64,000 bases of DNA from assembly GCF_006715975.1 (NCBI RefSeq), contig NZ_VFOF01000001.1, forward strand, positions 940,001 to 1,004,000, read 5' to 3'. Positions 28,468 through 37,080 of the stretch are shown one piece after another; the stretch's first letter is position 1, and the number at the start of each line of letters is the position of its first letter. The position numbers and the translations under genes were made by a program. The stretch is from Zymomonas mobilis. GTDB taxonomy: Bacteria > Pseudomonadota > Alphaproteobacteria > Sphingomonadales > Sphingomonadaceae. Below the pieces are notes generated by a model. The model saw nothing but the letters and a program-made list of their open reading frames with translations, was not told where the DNA came from and did no database searches.

Positions 28468-28956
28468 TTATTTTCGGGATGGGATATTCAGATTTTCGGG
28501 CCCAAAGCTATGGGGCAGTAGCGTAGATAGTCGATAAGATTCAACCTTTGAGCCTGCTGCAGAAGTGCAATAGACCATCATATCGTAATGACCCATTTGT
28601 GCGGCTTCATTTAAAACCTGACGACAACGTCCACAAGGATAAATGATCTCTTCACCAAGAAATTGGCCTTTTCCATCAAATTGGCCTCCACAAATCGCGA
28701 TCGCTTTGATATTTCCGAGTTGCCCATTGGCATTGGCCGTTGCAACTGCGACCGTTTCAGCACATAGGGTGAGGCCATAGCTGGCATTTTCAAAATTCGT
28801 ACCGGTAATCACGCTGCCATCTTGTAATAAGAGCGCAGCGCCTACGGCAAAACCCGAATAAGGGGAATGAGATTGTCTGGCGGCTTGGCGAGCTTTATCC
28901 ACCAGTGATTTCACGGTAGTGTTGTCAGCTTCAATGGCATTTATAGATTCGGACAT
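28468..28956 (-). CDS. cdd: Cytidine deaminase
   Basis: About 162 residues from ATG 28956. Deaminates (deoxy)cytidine in pyrimidine salvage. The zinc site is complete: [10 protein letters not shown] with the catalytic Glu, and [13 protein letters not shown] with two more Cys ligands; the N-terminal [14 protein letters not shown] is also typical. A longer frame to 29082 crosses the dnaB start and adds residues unlike the family, so it is rejected. Its start lies 94 bp from the divergent dnaB start. Confidence 0.93.
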   Translation of the reverse strand: MSESINAIEADNTTVKSLVDKARQAARQSHSPYSGFAVGAALLLQDGSVITGTNFENASYGLTLCAETVAVATANANGQLGNIKAIAICGGQFDGKGQFLGEEIIYPCGRCRQVLNEAAQMGHYDMMVYCTSAAGSKVESYRLSTLLPHSFGPENLNIPSRK

Positions 28957-29050
28957 GAATATGGTATTCTCTTTTTTGAGGGGAGTACTATCCCGAAAAT
29001 GGCGCATTGATATTACAAAAGATTGAAAAAAGAAGAAGGGCGAATTCTGC

Positions 29051-30574
29051 ATGGTTGCAAATTTAAAAACAGTACCTGCCATGTCAGAAGAGGGCGCTTC
29101 TCTTCCTGCTAACCTTGAGGCCGAAGCGGCACTGTTGGGTGCGCTGTTGGTTGATAACCGTTTGGCCGAAGATGTTCAGGTCAAATTGCGGGAAGAGCAT
29201 TTTTTTGATCCAACGCATCGTCTAATTTACCAGATTATCATGCGTCAGTTAGACCGGAATCAGTTAGCCAATCCGGTCACGATACAGCCTCTGATAGAAA
29301 AAGACCCCAGCTTACAAGCCAAGGGGGGAATGAAATATATCTATAATCTCGTCCGAAATCAGACATCCTTGCTGGGTGTTCGTGATTTTGCGACACAGAT
29401 TTATGAACTGGCCTTGTTGCGGGAATTGGTCAGTGTTGGGCGTGACATGGTTGATAACGCCTTGAATACGCAAGGTGTGATTGACCCCCGATCCCAGATT
29501 GAAGAGGCGGAAGCTGCGCTTTATCGTGTGGCGGAATCCGGTATTTCAGAAGGGGGCGTTAAAAGCTTTGCACAGGCGGCGCTGGTCGCGGTGAAAGCGG
29601 CTGAAATGGCCTTAAATTCAGGTGCGCATTTATCCGGTGTGACCACGGGATTGGATTCAGTGAATGCCAAAATTGGTGGATTGCATCGTTCCGATCTTCT
29701 GATCTTAGCAGGACGTCCAGGGATGGGAAAAACGGCCTTTGCAACGAATGTCGCCTTTAATGCTGCCCGTCGTTTTATGTATGATACGGGCAATGGTATC
29801 CCGCCAGAAGAAACGCCTGGCGCGCCGGTCGCCTTTTTCAGCCTTGAAATGTCGGCCGATCAGTTGGCTACCCGTCTTTTGGCAGAACAGTCCGGTTTGT
29901 CTTCGGAATCGCTCCGTATGGGGCGCGTCAGTAAGGAAGAATTTCGTAATCTTGCGAGAGCCGCTGCCGAGTTAGAAGAGCTGCCGCTTTATATTGATGA
30001 TACCCCCGGTCTGACGATTGCCAGTTTGCGGACTAGAGCCCGTCGGTTGAAGCGACGTTTTGGTATCGGCTTATTGGTGGTCGATTACCTGCAATTGTTG
30101 CATGGATCGGGTAAAGCCAATGATAATCGTGTTAACGAAATTTCCGAGATTAGCCGAGGTTTGAAAACGTTAGCTAAAGAGCTGGATATTCCGGTGTTGG
30201 CGCTTTCACAGCTTTCCCGTGCAGTTGAACAACGCGACGATAAACGGCCTCAGCTGTCTGATCTTCGTGAATCTGGATCAATCGAACAGGATGCCGATAT
30301 CGTGTTATTTGTTTATCGCGAGGAATATTATCTTCAATCGCGTGAACCGAAACGCCCCGCAGAAGGCAGCGATGCCCTTATTGATGCCCAGGTTGATGAA
30401 GAACATCGCAAATGGCAGCAATCCATGGAGCAGGTCTATAACCGCGCGGAATTGATTGTTGCCAAGCAACGTCATGGTGCCACGGGCAAGGTGCGTTTGC
30501 GTTTTGAAAGTCAGATCACCCGCTTTTCTGATCCTGTTGACGATTTTAATTCCGAAGATGAATTCAGCTCTTAG
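29051..30574 (+). CDS. dnaB: Replicative DNA helicase
   Basis: A 507-residue hexameric 5'-3' helicase of the replisome. The N-terminal domain begins PANLEAEAALLGALLVDNR. The C-terminal RecA fold has Walker A GRPGMGKTAF near residue 221, Walker B LLVVDYLQLL, and the DnaB arginine-finger/signature region ALSQLSRAVEQRDDKRPQLSD with ESGSIEQDAD. ATG 29051 is used here; ATG 29081 is possible. The nucleotide-binding part is complete with no intein. Confidence 0.96.
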   Translation: MVANLKTVPAMSEEGASLPANLEAEAALLGALLVDNRLAEDVQVKLREEHFFDPTHRLIYQIIMRQLDRNQLANPVTIQPLIEKDPSLQAKGGMKYIYNLVRNQTSLLGVRDFATQIYELALLRELVSVGRDMVDNALNTQGVIDPRSQIEEAEAALYRVAESGISEGGVKSFAQAALVAVKAAEMALNSGAHLSGVTTGLDSVNAKIGGLHRSDLLILAGRPGMGKTAFATNVAFNAARRFMYDTGNGIPPEETPGAPVAFFSLEMSADQLATRLLAEQSGLSSESLRMGRVSKEEFRNLARAAAELEELPLYIDDTPGLTIASLRTRARRLKRRFGIGLLVVDYLQLLHGSGKANDNRVNEISEISRGLKTLAKELDIPVLALSQLSRAVEQRDDKRPQLSDLRESGSIEQDADIVLFVYREEYYLQSREPKRPAEGSDALIDAQVDEEHRKWQQSMEQVYNRAELIVAKQRHGATGKVRLRFESQITRFSDPVDDFNSEDEFSS

Positions 30575-30641
30575 TAAAATAAAGTTGATATAATCAAAAA
30601 TTAAAATAAAACATGGGTAATTGAATGAATAACTATGTAAT

Positions 30642-30654
30642 GTGATATTATAAC
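30642..30654. promoter_or_regulatory. Possible metal-regulator operator
   Basis: GTGATATTATAAC is a near-palindrome (one mismatched arm pair plus the centre) of the kind bound by alphaproteobacterial Fur/Zur regulators. It lies 36 bp before the CDF transporter start. Weak evidence, made by eye. Confidence 0.25.
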
Positions 30655-30689
30655 TTTTGCGGTTTTAACCGTAAAGTGAATGAGAAGCT

Positions 30690-31658
30690 ATGGTCAGCAC
30701 AATAAAAAATCAGAATGTTAATCCCCATGATGGTCATAATTACACGCATGACCATGCTCATCATGAGCATAATCATGGGCATTCGCATGCGAATGAGATT
30801 AATGCCAACAATAGCCGTGGTTTCGGCATAGGTATTATTATCAATCTGGCCTTTATTCTGATTGAAATAGGCTACGGCATTTCTTCGGGATCACTTTCCC
30901 TTATTGCGGATGCAGGGCATAATCTTTCTGATGTGCTTGGTTTAGCACTTTCTCTTGCCGCTTTTATGGCTGAAAAATTTAAGCCGACATCCCGCTTTAC
31001 CTATGGCTATCGATCTTCTTCTATTTTAGCGGCTCTCTTTAATTCGCTATTTCTGGTTATTGCTTGCGGGGCGATTGGATGGGAAGCTATCCTCCGCTTT
31101 TCTGAGCCTGTGGATGTGCCAGGTGGCACCATTATGATTATCGCCGGTATCGGCATTATCATTAATTTTGCTACAGCGCTTTTGTTTAGAGATGGCCATG
31201 AAGAACTGAACCGCCACGCAGCCTTCCTGCATATGCTTTTGGATGCTTTGGTTTCGGCTGTTGTTGTTCTGTCAGGGCTGGTCATTAAATTGACCGGATG
31301 GCATTGGATTGATCCGACCCTTAGCCTTGCGATTGTGGTTGTTTTGTTATGGAGCAGCTGGAGCCTTATCAGACGATCCGTGGCCATGGCGTTGAATGCG
31401 GTTCCGCCGTCGATAGATGTCAGTGCGGTTGTTGAACGGCTTGATCAATTGCCGGATGTCGTCAATGTCCATCATCTTCATATCTGGCCGGTAAGCACCA
31501 GCGAAACAGCCATGACGGCGCATATTGTTCGTTCTAAAATTCAAAATAATGACGAATTTATCGGGCAGGTGGGCGATATCATGAAAAAAGAATTCGATAT
31601 CGGTCATGTGACGATACAAATCGAGCATAATGGTTGCGATAACGAAGACGATTGTTAA
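30690..31658 (+). CDS. Cation diffusion facilitator (zinc-type) transporter
   Basis: A 322-residue CDF protein that exports Zn2+ or a similar metal in exchange for protons. It has a His-rich N-terminus (11 His in ~25 residues, e.g. HDHAHHEHNHGHSH), six membrane helices, and the metal-site motifs LIADAGHNLSD (HxxxD) in TM2 and HMLLDALVSA (HxxxD) in TM5. A C-terminal cytoplasmic ferredoxin-like domain follows (VVNVHHLHIWPVS). It is closest to the CzcD/ZitB subgroup. A possible metal-regulator operator lies upstream. Confidence 0.92.
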   Translation: MVSTIKNQNVNPHDGHNYTHDHAHHEHNHGHSHANEINANNSRGFGIGIIINLAFILIEIGYGISSGSLSLIADAGHNLSDVLGLALSLAAFMAEKFKPTSRFTYGYRSSSILAALFNSLFLVIACGAIGWEAILRFSEPVDVPGGTIMIIAGIGIIINFATALLFRDGHEELNRHAAFLHMLLDALVSAVVVLSGLVIKLTGWHWIDPTLSLAIVVVLLWSSWSLIRRSVAMALNAVPPSIDVSAVVERLDQLPDVVNVHHLHIWPVSTSETAMTAHIVRSKIQNNDEFIGQVGDIMKKEFDIGHVTIQIEHNGCDNEDDC

Positions 31659-31936
31659 TCGTAACATCTTGATATTTAAACTATAATTGACCTGCTGTCT
31701 TATGGTCGGTGAAGGGGCATATAACGTAACAATCGTGCCAATTTTATCACAGTCGGAATAACTACGCCTCGCTATTATTTATTCCGGTTGTGGTGAAAGC
31801 GCCTTACCTTTACCGGACGTATTATCCGGCCATTATATGCTTAAAAGGGCTTAACGACCCTGTCTTTCTGGTAATTGAGATCAATTGAGTATAGTGCCGT
31901 TATTTCCGCTTATTGGAGGCATATAAGGGGTATATC

Positions 31937-32950
31937 GTGCAAGATCATAATCAGGTGAATAAAGATAAGCCTGTATTAGTTACCGGTGTTTCCGGATTTG
32001 TTGGTTCAGCCGTTGCGCGTTCCTTGGCGCAGCAAGGCTATACAGTGCGGGGTATGGTGCGTTCATCTAGCCCGAAGACCAATATCCGTGACTTTCCCGG
32101 CGAAATTGTTTTCGGTGATCTGGATGACCCGCCGTCTTTGAGAGAACCCCTTTCAGGTTGTAGCGCCCTTATCCATGTTGCCGCTGATTATCGGCTGTGG
32201 GCGGCTGATCCCAATGAAATTATTCGCCATAATCGTCTGCATACGCAGGCCATTATGACTGCGGCTTTATACCTAGGTATCGAGCGTGTTATTTATACCA
32301 GTAGTGTGTCTACTTTGGCACCGGGACATGGAAAGCCCAGCGACGAGAATGCGCCGCTGACGCCTGAAAATGCGATTGGTGCCTATAAACGCTCCAAAGT
32401 GGAAGCTGAACGGTTAGTGGAAAAGATGATAAAAGAGCAGGGATTGCCTGCTGTTATTGTCAATCCCTCAACACCGATCGGCCCAAGGGATGTAAAGCCC
32501 ACGCCCACCGGACGGATTATTATCGAAGCCGCCACGGGCAAGATGCCTGCTTACGTTAATACCGGCCTTAACCTTGCCCATGTTGATGATGTGGCCGATG
32601 GTCATGTCAAAGCGCTTGAAAAAGGCGTTATTGGCGAAAGATATATTCTAGGCGGTTATGATGTGCCGCTGGGTATCATGTTGGCTGAAATCGCAAGACA
32701 AGTCGGTCGCAAGCCACCTAAAATTGCATTGCCACGCTGGCCACTTTTCCCCTTAGCTTGGGGTGCCGAAGCAGTAGCAAAACTGACCAAGATAGAGCCA
32801 TTTATTACCAAAGATGCGTTGCGTATGGCTGGATACCATATGTATTTTTCATCGGAAAAAGCCAAACGTGATCTCGGTTATAAAGCGCGTCCTTGGCAGC
32901 ATGCCATCTCTGATGCCATAGAATGGTTTCGGGCAGAAGGTATGTTGTGA
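31937..32950 (+). CDS. hpnA: Hopanoid-associated sugar epimerase HpnA
   Basis: A 337-residue extended short-chain dehydrogenase. The NAD(P) site is VLVTGVSGFVGSAVARSL, and the catalytic Tyr-x3-Lys is in AYKRSKVEAERLV after the Ser in YTSSVST. HpnA is a sugar epimerase/reductase tied to hopanoid head-group formation. GTG 31937 with AAGGGG six bases upstream is the likely start; a TTG at 31913 overlaps another Shine-Dalgarno-like GGAGG. First gene of the hpnA-F run; its stop overlaps the next start (TGATG). Confidence 0.92.
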   Translation: MQDHNQVNKDKPVLVTGVSGFVGSAVARSLAQQGYTVRGMVRSSSPKTNIRDFPGEIVFGDLDDPPSLREPLSGCSALIHVAADYRLWAADPNEIIRHNRLHTQAIMTAALYLGIERVIYTSSVSTLAPGHGKPSDENAPLTPENAIGAYKRSKVEAERLVEKMIKEQGLPAVIVNPSTPIGPRDVKPTPTGRIIIEAATGKMPAYVNTGLNLAHVDDVADGHVKALEKGVIGERYILGGYDVPLGIMLAEIARQVGRKPPKIALPRWPLFPLAWGAEAVAKLTKIEPFITKDALRMAGYHMYFSSEKAKRDLGYKARPWQHAISDAIEWFRAEGML

Positions 32951-34089
32951 TGTTTGCCACGATTCTAGGATTATTATCCCTTAGTATCTGGATTGGTCTT
33001 CTGTTTTTTCACGGTGGCTTTTGGTTATGTCGCGAACGGGACGATCGTCCCGTTCCTTCTTTGGATATATGGCCAGATGTTGTCGCCGTTGTGCCTGCGC
33101 GTAATGAAGCGGATGTTATTGAGAAAACTATCCGTTCATTATTAATGCAAGAATATCCCGGTAATTTTAAAGTTATTCTGGTTGATGATAATTCCGAGGA
33201 TAATACGGCCGAAGTCGCAAGAAAAGCCGCGGGGGATTATCCTGAAGGCAAGCTCACTATTTTAAATGGCGAAACCCTCCCAAAAGGTTGGGCAGGGAAA
33301 TTATGGGCGATTGACCAAGGCATTAAAGCCGCCGGACAGGTGAAATGGTTATGGCTTACGGATGCGGATATCGCACATAGAACCGACACATTAAAAATGT
33401 TGGTCGCCCATTCTGAAAAAGAAGGGCTGATTTTTCATTCTTTGATGGCGCGTTTAAGCTGTAATAATTTTGCAGAATGGGCGTTAATTCCGGCTTTCGT
33501 CTTTTTCTTTCAGATGCTTTATCCGTTTCGCCACATCAATAATCCGAAGCACAAAACTGCTGGGGCTGCGGGTGGATGCATGTTGGCCGATCGGGTTAGC
33601 CTTGAAAAAGCTGGCAGTATTGAGGCTATTCGTCATGCAATCATCGACGATTGCAGCCTTGGTATGATTATGAAAAAGCAGGGTAAGATCCGGCTGTCTT
33701 TGACGAACCGTTCTCTTAGCGTTCGGCCATATCTGAGTTTTCGGGAAATTGGCCATATGATTTCCCGTTCCGCTTATGCGCAATTACAATATTCTTCTTT
33801 GCTTTTAGCATTAACATTGGCAGGGATGAGCCTTGTCTATCTGGTACCGCCTATTCTGTTTTTTTTGACACATGGTCTGTCTGCATGGGTAGGGCTTACC
33901 GGATGGGTAATGATGGCGCTTGCCTTTCAACCGATTTTACATTTTTATCACCGCTCCCCTCTTTGGGGCATAGCACTTCCCTTAATCGCGATCTTTTATA
34001 GCTGTGCGACATTTTTTTCTGCCGTACATGTCTGGCAGGGGCGAGGTGGAATGTGGAAGGGGCGTGCGCAAGCACGTATAGGTCTGTGA
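32950..34089 (+). CDS. hpnB: Hopanoid glycosyltransferase HpnB
   Basis: About 379 residues. An N-terminal membrane helix (FATILGLLSLSIWIGLLFFH) precedes a GT2-type catalytic domain: DVVAVVPARNEADVIEKTIR, VILVDDNSEDNTA, the DxD-like WLTDADIAH, and a QxxRW-like region replaced by KIRLSLTNRSLSVR. Two to three further membrane helices close the protein. Believed to add a sugar to hopanoid side chains. ATG 32950 overlaps the hpnA stop by one base. Confidence 0.9.
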   Translation: MFATILGLLSLSIWIGLLFFHGGFWLCRERDDRPVPSLDIWPDVVAVVPARNEADVIEKTIRSLLMQEYPGNFKVILVDDNSEDNTAEVARKAAGDYPEGKLTILNGETLPKGWAGKLWAIDQGIKAAGQVKWLWLTDADIAHRTDTLKMLVAHSEKEGLIFHSLMARLSCNNFAEWALIPAFVFFFQMLYPFRHINNPKHKTAGAAGGCMLADRVSLEKAGSIEAIRHAIIDDCSLGMIMKKQGKIRLSLTNRSLSVRPYLSFREIGHMISRSAYAQLQYSSLLLALTLAGMSLVYLVPPILFFLTHGLSAWVGLTGWVMMALAFQPILHFYHRSPLWGIALPLIAIFYSCATFFSAVHVWQGRGGMWKGRAQARIGL

Positions 34090-34946
34090 GTATCAAAACA
34101 CAAAATAAGCTAAATGCGGCCGCTTTGGTCTCTGGCAAAGGGCATCAGGATGAAAATTTTCCGGTGGCCTCTTTTCTAATCAGTCCGGAATATCGGCCTA
34201 TTATTATGGCTTTCTATCAGTTTGCCCGCCAAGCTGATGATGTTGCCGATAATGTGACAGCCAGCAAAAAAGACCGTCTGTCTGTCCTTGAGGATATGCG
34301 CAGCAGTTTAACTGGTGAAAGCCAGAGCGAACCCGATGCTGTTATCTTGCGCCAGACTTTGTTAACGCATGATCTGGAGCATACGATTACGCATGGTTTG
34401 GATCTGTTGGAAGCGTTCCGTCGTGATGTATCTGTAAATCGCTACGAAAACTGGGACGCCTTAATGGATTATTGCCGTTATTCGGCATCTCCGGTCGGGC
34501 GTTTTGTTTTGGATGTGCATAAAGAATCCCGCAATCTTTGGCCTTTGAATGATGCGTTGTGCACGGCATTACAGGTTATCAATCATCTTCAGGATTGCGG
34601 TAAAGACTATCGCATGATGAACCGGATTTATATCCCGAACGATATCATGGAAGCCGTCGGAGCGACAGCTGCTGATTTAGGTTGTTTCCATGCGTCTTTG
34701 GCTTTGCGTCAGGCAATTGAAACAACAGCTTTAAAAACGCAATCGCTTTTGAAACGGTCTTCCGGTTTTTCGGCGGCTATTCATGATCGGCGTTTGGGTG
34801 TTGAAGTTGCGGTTATTCAGCGTTTGGCAGAAAGCCTAACGGCATGCTTGATTAAGCATGATCCGTTATCGGAACGGGTTCATCATAACAAAGTAGAAAC
34901 CTTGGGCTTAGCTTTTGTCGCAGCAGCAGGGAGACTATTTTCTTAA
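34086..34946 (+). CDS. hpnC: Hydroxysqualene synthase HpnC
   Basis: A 286-residue squalene/phytoene synthase-like enzyme that converts presqualene diphosphate to hydroxysqualene in the HpnCDE route. It carries the first Asp-rich motif FARQADDVADN near residue 48 and the second as HLQDCGKDYRMMNRIYIP. GTG 34086 overlaps the hpnB stop (GTGA), giving tight translational coupling; the GTG at 34053 is internal to hpnB. Its stop overlaps the hpnD start (TAATG). Confidence 0.92.
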   Translation: MSIKTQNKLNAAALVSGKGHQDENFPVASFLISPEYRPIIMAFYQFARQADDVADNVTASKKDRLSVLEDMRSSLTGESQSEPDAVILRQTLLTHDLEHTITHGLDLLEAFRRDVSVNRYENWDALMDYCRYSASPVGRFVLDVHKESRNLWPLNDALCTALQVINHLQDCGKDYRMMNRIYIPNDIMEAVGATAADLGCFHASLALRQAIETTALKTQSLLKRSSGFSAAIHDRRLGVEVAVIQRLAESLTACLIKHDPLSERVHHNKVETLGLAFVAAAGRLFS

Positions 34947-35821
34947 TGACTTCGGCCACTAAAGAGATTCTGCCCGCAAATGTTTCCGAGACTTCATCGG
35001 AAATGCAAGCTTCGAGTAGCGGTGCAAAAAGTAGCAGCTTTTACATCGGCATGCGGGTTTTACCCCCCGCCGAACGGGAAGCTATGTATGCTATTTATAG
35101 CTTCTGCCGGCAGGTAGATGATATTGCTGACGATTTGGAAGGCAGTCAGGACGAAAGAAAGCAAGCGCTTGAGCAATGGCGTCATGATATCAATGCGCTT
35201 TATGCCGGAGAGCCTTGTGGACAGGCTGCTTTTCTAAAGGAGCCGGTTGCACATTTTCATTTGAAGCAGGATGATTTTATTGCCGTTATTGACGGCATGG
35301 CCATGGATTTAAATGGCCCGATCGTCTTTCCGGACGAAGCCACGCTTGATCTTTATTGTGATCGGGTTGCGTCAGCGGTCGGTCGCCTGTCTGTTTATGT
35401 TTTTGGCATGAATCCTGATATAGGTGAGACCTTGGCCTATCATCTGGGTCGGGCATTACAGTTAACCAATATCTTGCGTGATATTGATGAAGATGCCGAA
35501 ATTGGTCGCTGTTATTTGCCACGGGAACCGCTTGAGAAAGCAGGTATTCCGCTTGATGTCAGTAAAGTCTTGTCTGATCCCAGACTGGATAAGGTCTGCC
35601 GTGATATTGCTTGGCAGGCCGAGGGACATTACGCGGCATCGGATCATATTATTCATGGCCGCCCGAAAGGCCATTTGATAGCGCCACGTTTGATGGCGGC
35701 GGCTTATTCAGCGCTTTTGCGTAAAATGTTGGCACAAGGGTGGAAAAGCCCCCGCAAGAAGGTCAAACACAACAAACTTGCCCTATTGTGGACTTTGCTC
35801 AGATTGAAGGTGACTTCATGA
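34946..35821 (+). CDS. hpnD: Presqualene diphosphate synthase HpnD
   Basis: A 291-residue prenyl synthase that condenses two farnesyl diphosphates to presqualene diphosphate. Motifs: FYIGMRVLPPAEREAMYAIY, the first Asp-rich FCRQVDDIADD and the second NILRDIDEDAEIGRCYLP, both matching phytoene/squalene synthases. Substrate would come from ispA at 21-22 kb. One-base overlap with hpnC before it and ATGA overlap with hpnE after it. Confidence 0.94.
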   Translation: MTSATKEILPANVSETSSEMQASSSGAKSSSFYIGMRVLPPAEREAMYAIYSFCRQVDDIADDLEGSQDERKQALEQWRHDINALYAGEPCGQAAFLKEPVAHFHLKQDDFIAVIDGMAMDLNGPIVFPDEATLDLYCDRVASAVGRLSVYVFGMNPDIGETLAYHLGRALQLTNILRDIDEDAEIGRCYLPREPLEKAGIPLDVSKVLSDPRLDKVCRDIAWQAEGHYAASDHIIHGRPKGHLIAPRLMAAAYSALLRKMLAQGWKSPRKKVKHNKLALLWTLLRLKVTS

Positions 35822-37059
35822 GTGTAACGCATATTGTCGGTGCTGGTTTAGCCGGACTAGCCGCCGCCGTGGCTATTACCCATGCAGGGGGGCGCGTCAA
35901 AATATACGAAGCCTCCTCAATGGCAGGCGGACGGGCGCGTTCCTATCATGATAAAAAGCTGGATATCGAAATTGACAATGGCAATCATATGCTGTTGTCA
36001 GGCAATCATTCAGCGGCAACCTATCTGAAAAGGATAGGGGCAGAACATAACTTTAAAAGCCCAAAACAGGCGGCGTTTTCTTTTTGTGACCTGAGTGACA
36101 AAGAACGCTTTACGATTAAGTTAAGCGATGGCTTGCTGCCATGGTGGGTTTTACGCCCGAATAGCCGTGTGCCGCATAGCAAGATTAAAGAATATTTTGG
36201 ATTGTTGTCTTTATTATTGGCCGATCATGACGCCAAAATAGGCGACATTATTCCCGACAATACGGCCTTGTGGCATAAGCTTCTGGATCCCTTTTTTGTT
36301 TCGGTTCTCAATACACCGGCAAAAGAAGGTGCGGCTTGTCTGGCGGCAGCCGTTATTCGGGAAACGCTGATAAAAGGGGGCAAAGCCTGTATTCCCCGTA
36401 TCGCTTATCCGAATTTGGCCAGTAGTTTTATTGATCCTGCGCTTCTCTATCTGAAAGGGAAGGGTGTTGAGGTCGATTTTCATCATCGCTTACGTCAGAT
36501 CCATTTTTCGGGTCAGGATGTTGAAGCACTGGAATTTGCCCATCAGGAAATAAAGCTGGAAAAAGGGGATAAGGTTATTATCGCCTTGCCCGCATGGGTT
36601 GTTCAGTCTTTGTTACCGGATATTGAGACACCTGATAAATATCAGGCCATTATTAATGCCCATTTCCTGATGACGCCTACGGCCGCGATGCCGCATATTA
36701 TGGGTGTCGTTGGCGGCACGGCCGATTGGATTTTCACTTTTGAAAACCGGATATCGGTCACGATTAGTGCAGCCAATCACTTGCTCGGTCTTGAAAAAGA
36801 AGAGCTGGTAAAGCGTATTTGGGATGATATTCAGGAAGTCCATGCATTCAAGAAAGAAATGCCTGCATGGCAAGTTGTAACCGAAAAAAGAGCGACATTT
36901 GAGGCTACGGTTGAACAAAATAACCGTAGACCTCCAGCCGTTACGCCATGGAACAATCTGTTTCTGGCTGGAAATTGGGTGAGAACTGGTCTGCCCGCGA
37001 CCATCGAAGGTGCCATTCGTTCTGGCCAGACTGCGGCTGACTTAATTTTATCCAATTGA
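35818..37059 (+). CDS. hpnE: Hydroxysqualene dehydroxylase HpnE
   Basis: A 413-residue FAD amine-oxidase/desaturase-like protein that reduces hydroxysqualene to squalene. The N-terminal dinucleotide fold HIVGAGLAGLAAAVAI is followed by YEASSMAGGRARSY and IDNGNHMLLSGN. The C-terminal flavin motif is LFLAGNWVRTGLPATIEGAI. Start is ATG 35818, inside the hpnD stop; upstream in-frame codons to 35740 lie within hpnD and lack family similarity. It completes squalene synthesis for the adjacent cyclase. Confidence 0.93.
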   Translation: MSVTHIVGAGLAGLAAAVAITHAGGRVKIYEASSMAGGRARSYHDKKLDIEIDNGNHMLLSGNHSAATYLKRIGAEHNFKSPKQAAFSFCDLSDKERFTIKLSDGLLPWWVLRPNSRVPHSKIKEYFGLLSLLLADHDAKIGDIIPDNTALWHKLLDPFFVSVLNTPAKEGAACLAAAVIRETLIKGGKACIPRIAYPNLASSFIDPALLYLKGKGVEVDFHHRLRQIHFSGQDVEALEFAHQEIKLEKGDKVIIALPAWVVQSLLPDIETPDKYQAIINAHFLMTPTAAMPHIMGVVGGTADWIFTFENRISVTISAANHLLGLEKEELVKRIWDDIQEVHAFKKEMPAWQVVTEKRATFEATVEQNNRRPPAVTPWNNLFLAGNWVRTGLPATIEGAIRSGQTAADLILSN

Positions 37060-37080
37060 ATTTCAGTAGAGAGCTAAGAC

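Noticed and set aside
28957-29082. Extended N-terminus of the cytidine deaminase frame
   Set aside because: It overlaps the divergent dnaB start and its residues are unlike the cytidine deaminase family; ATG 28956 gives the normal protein.
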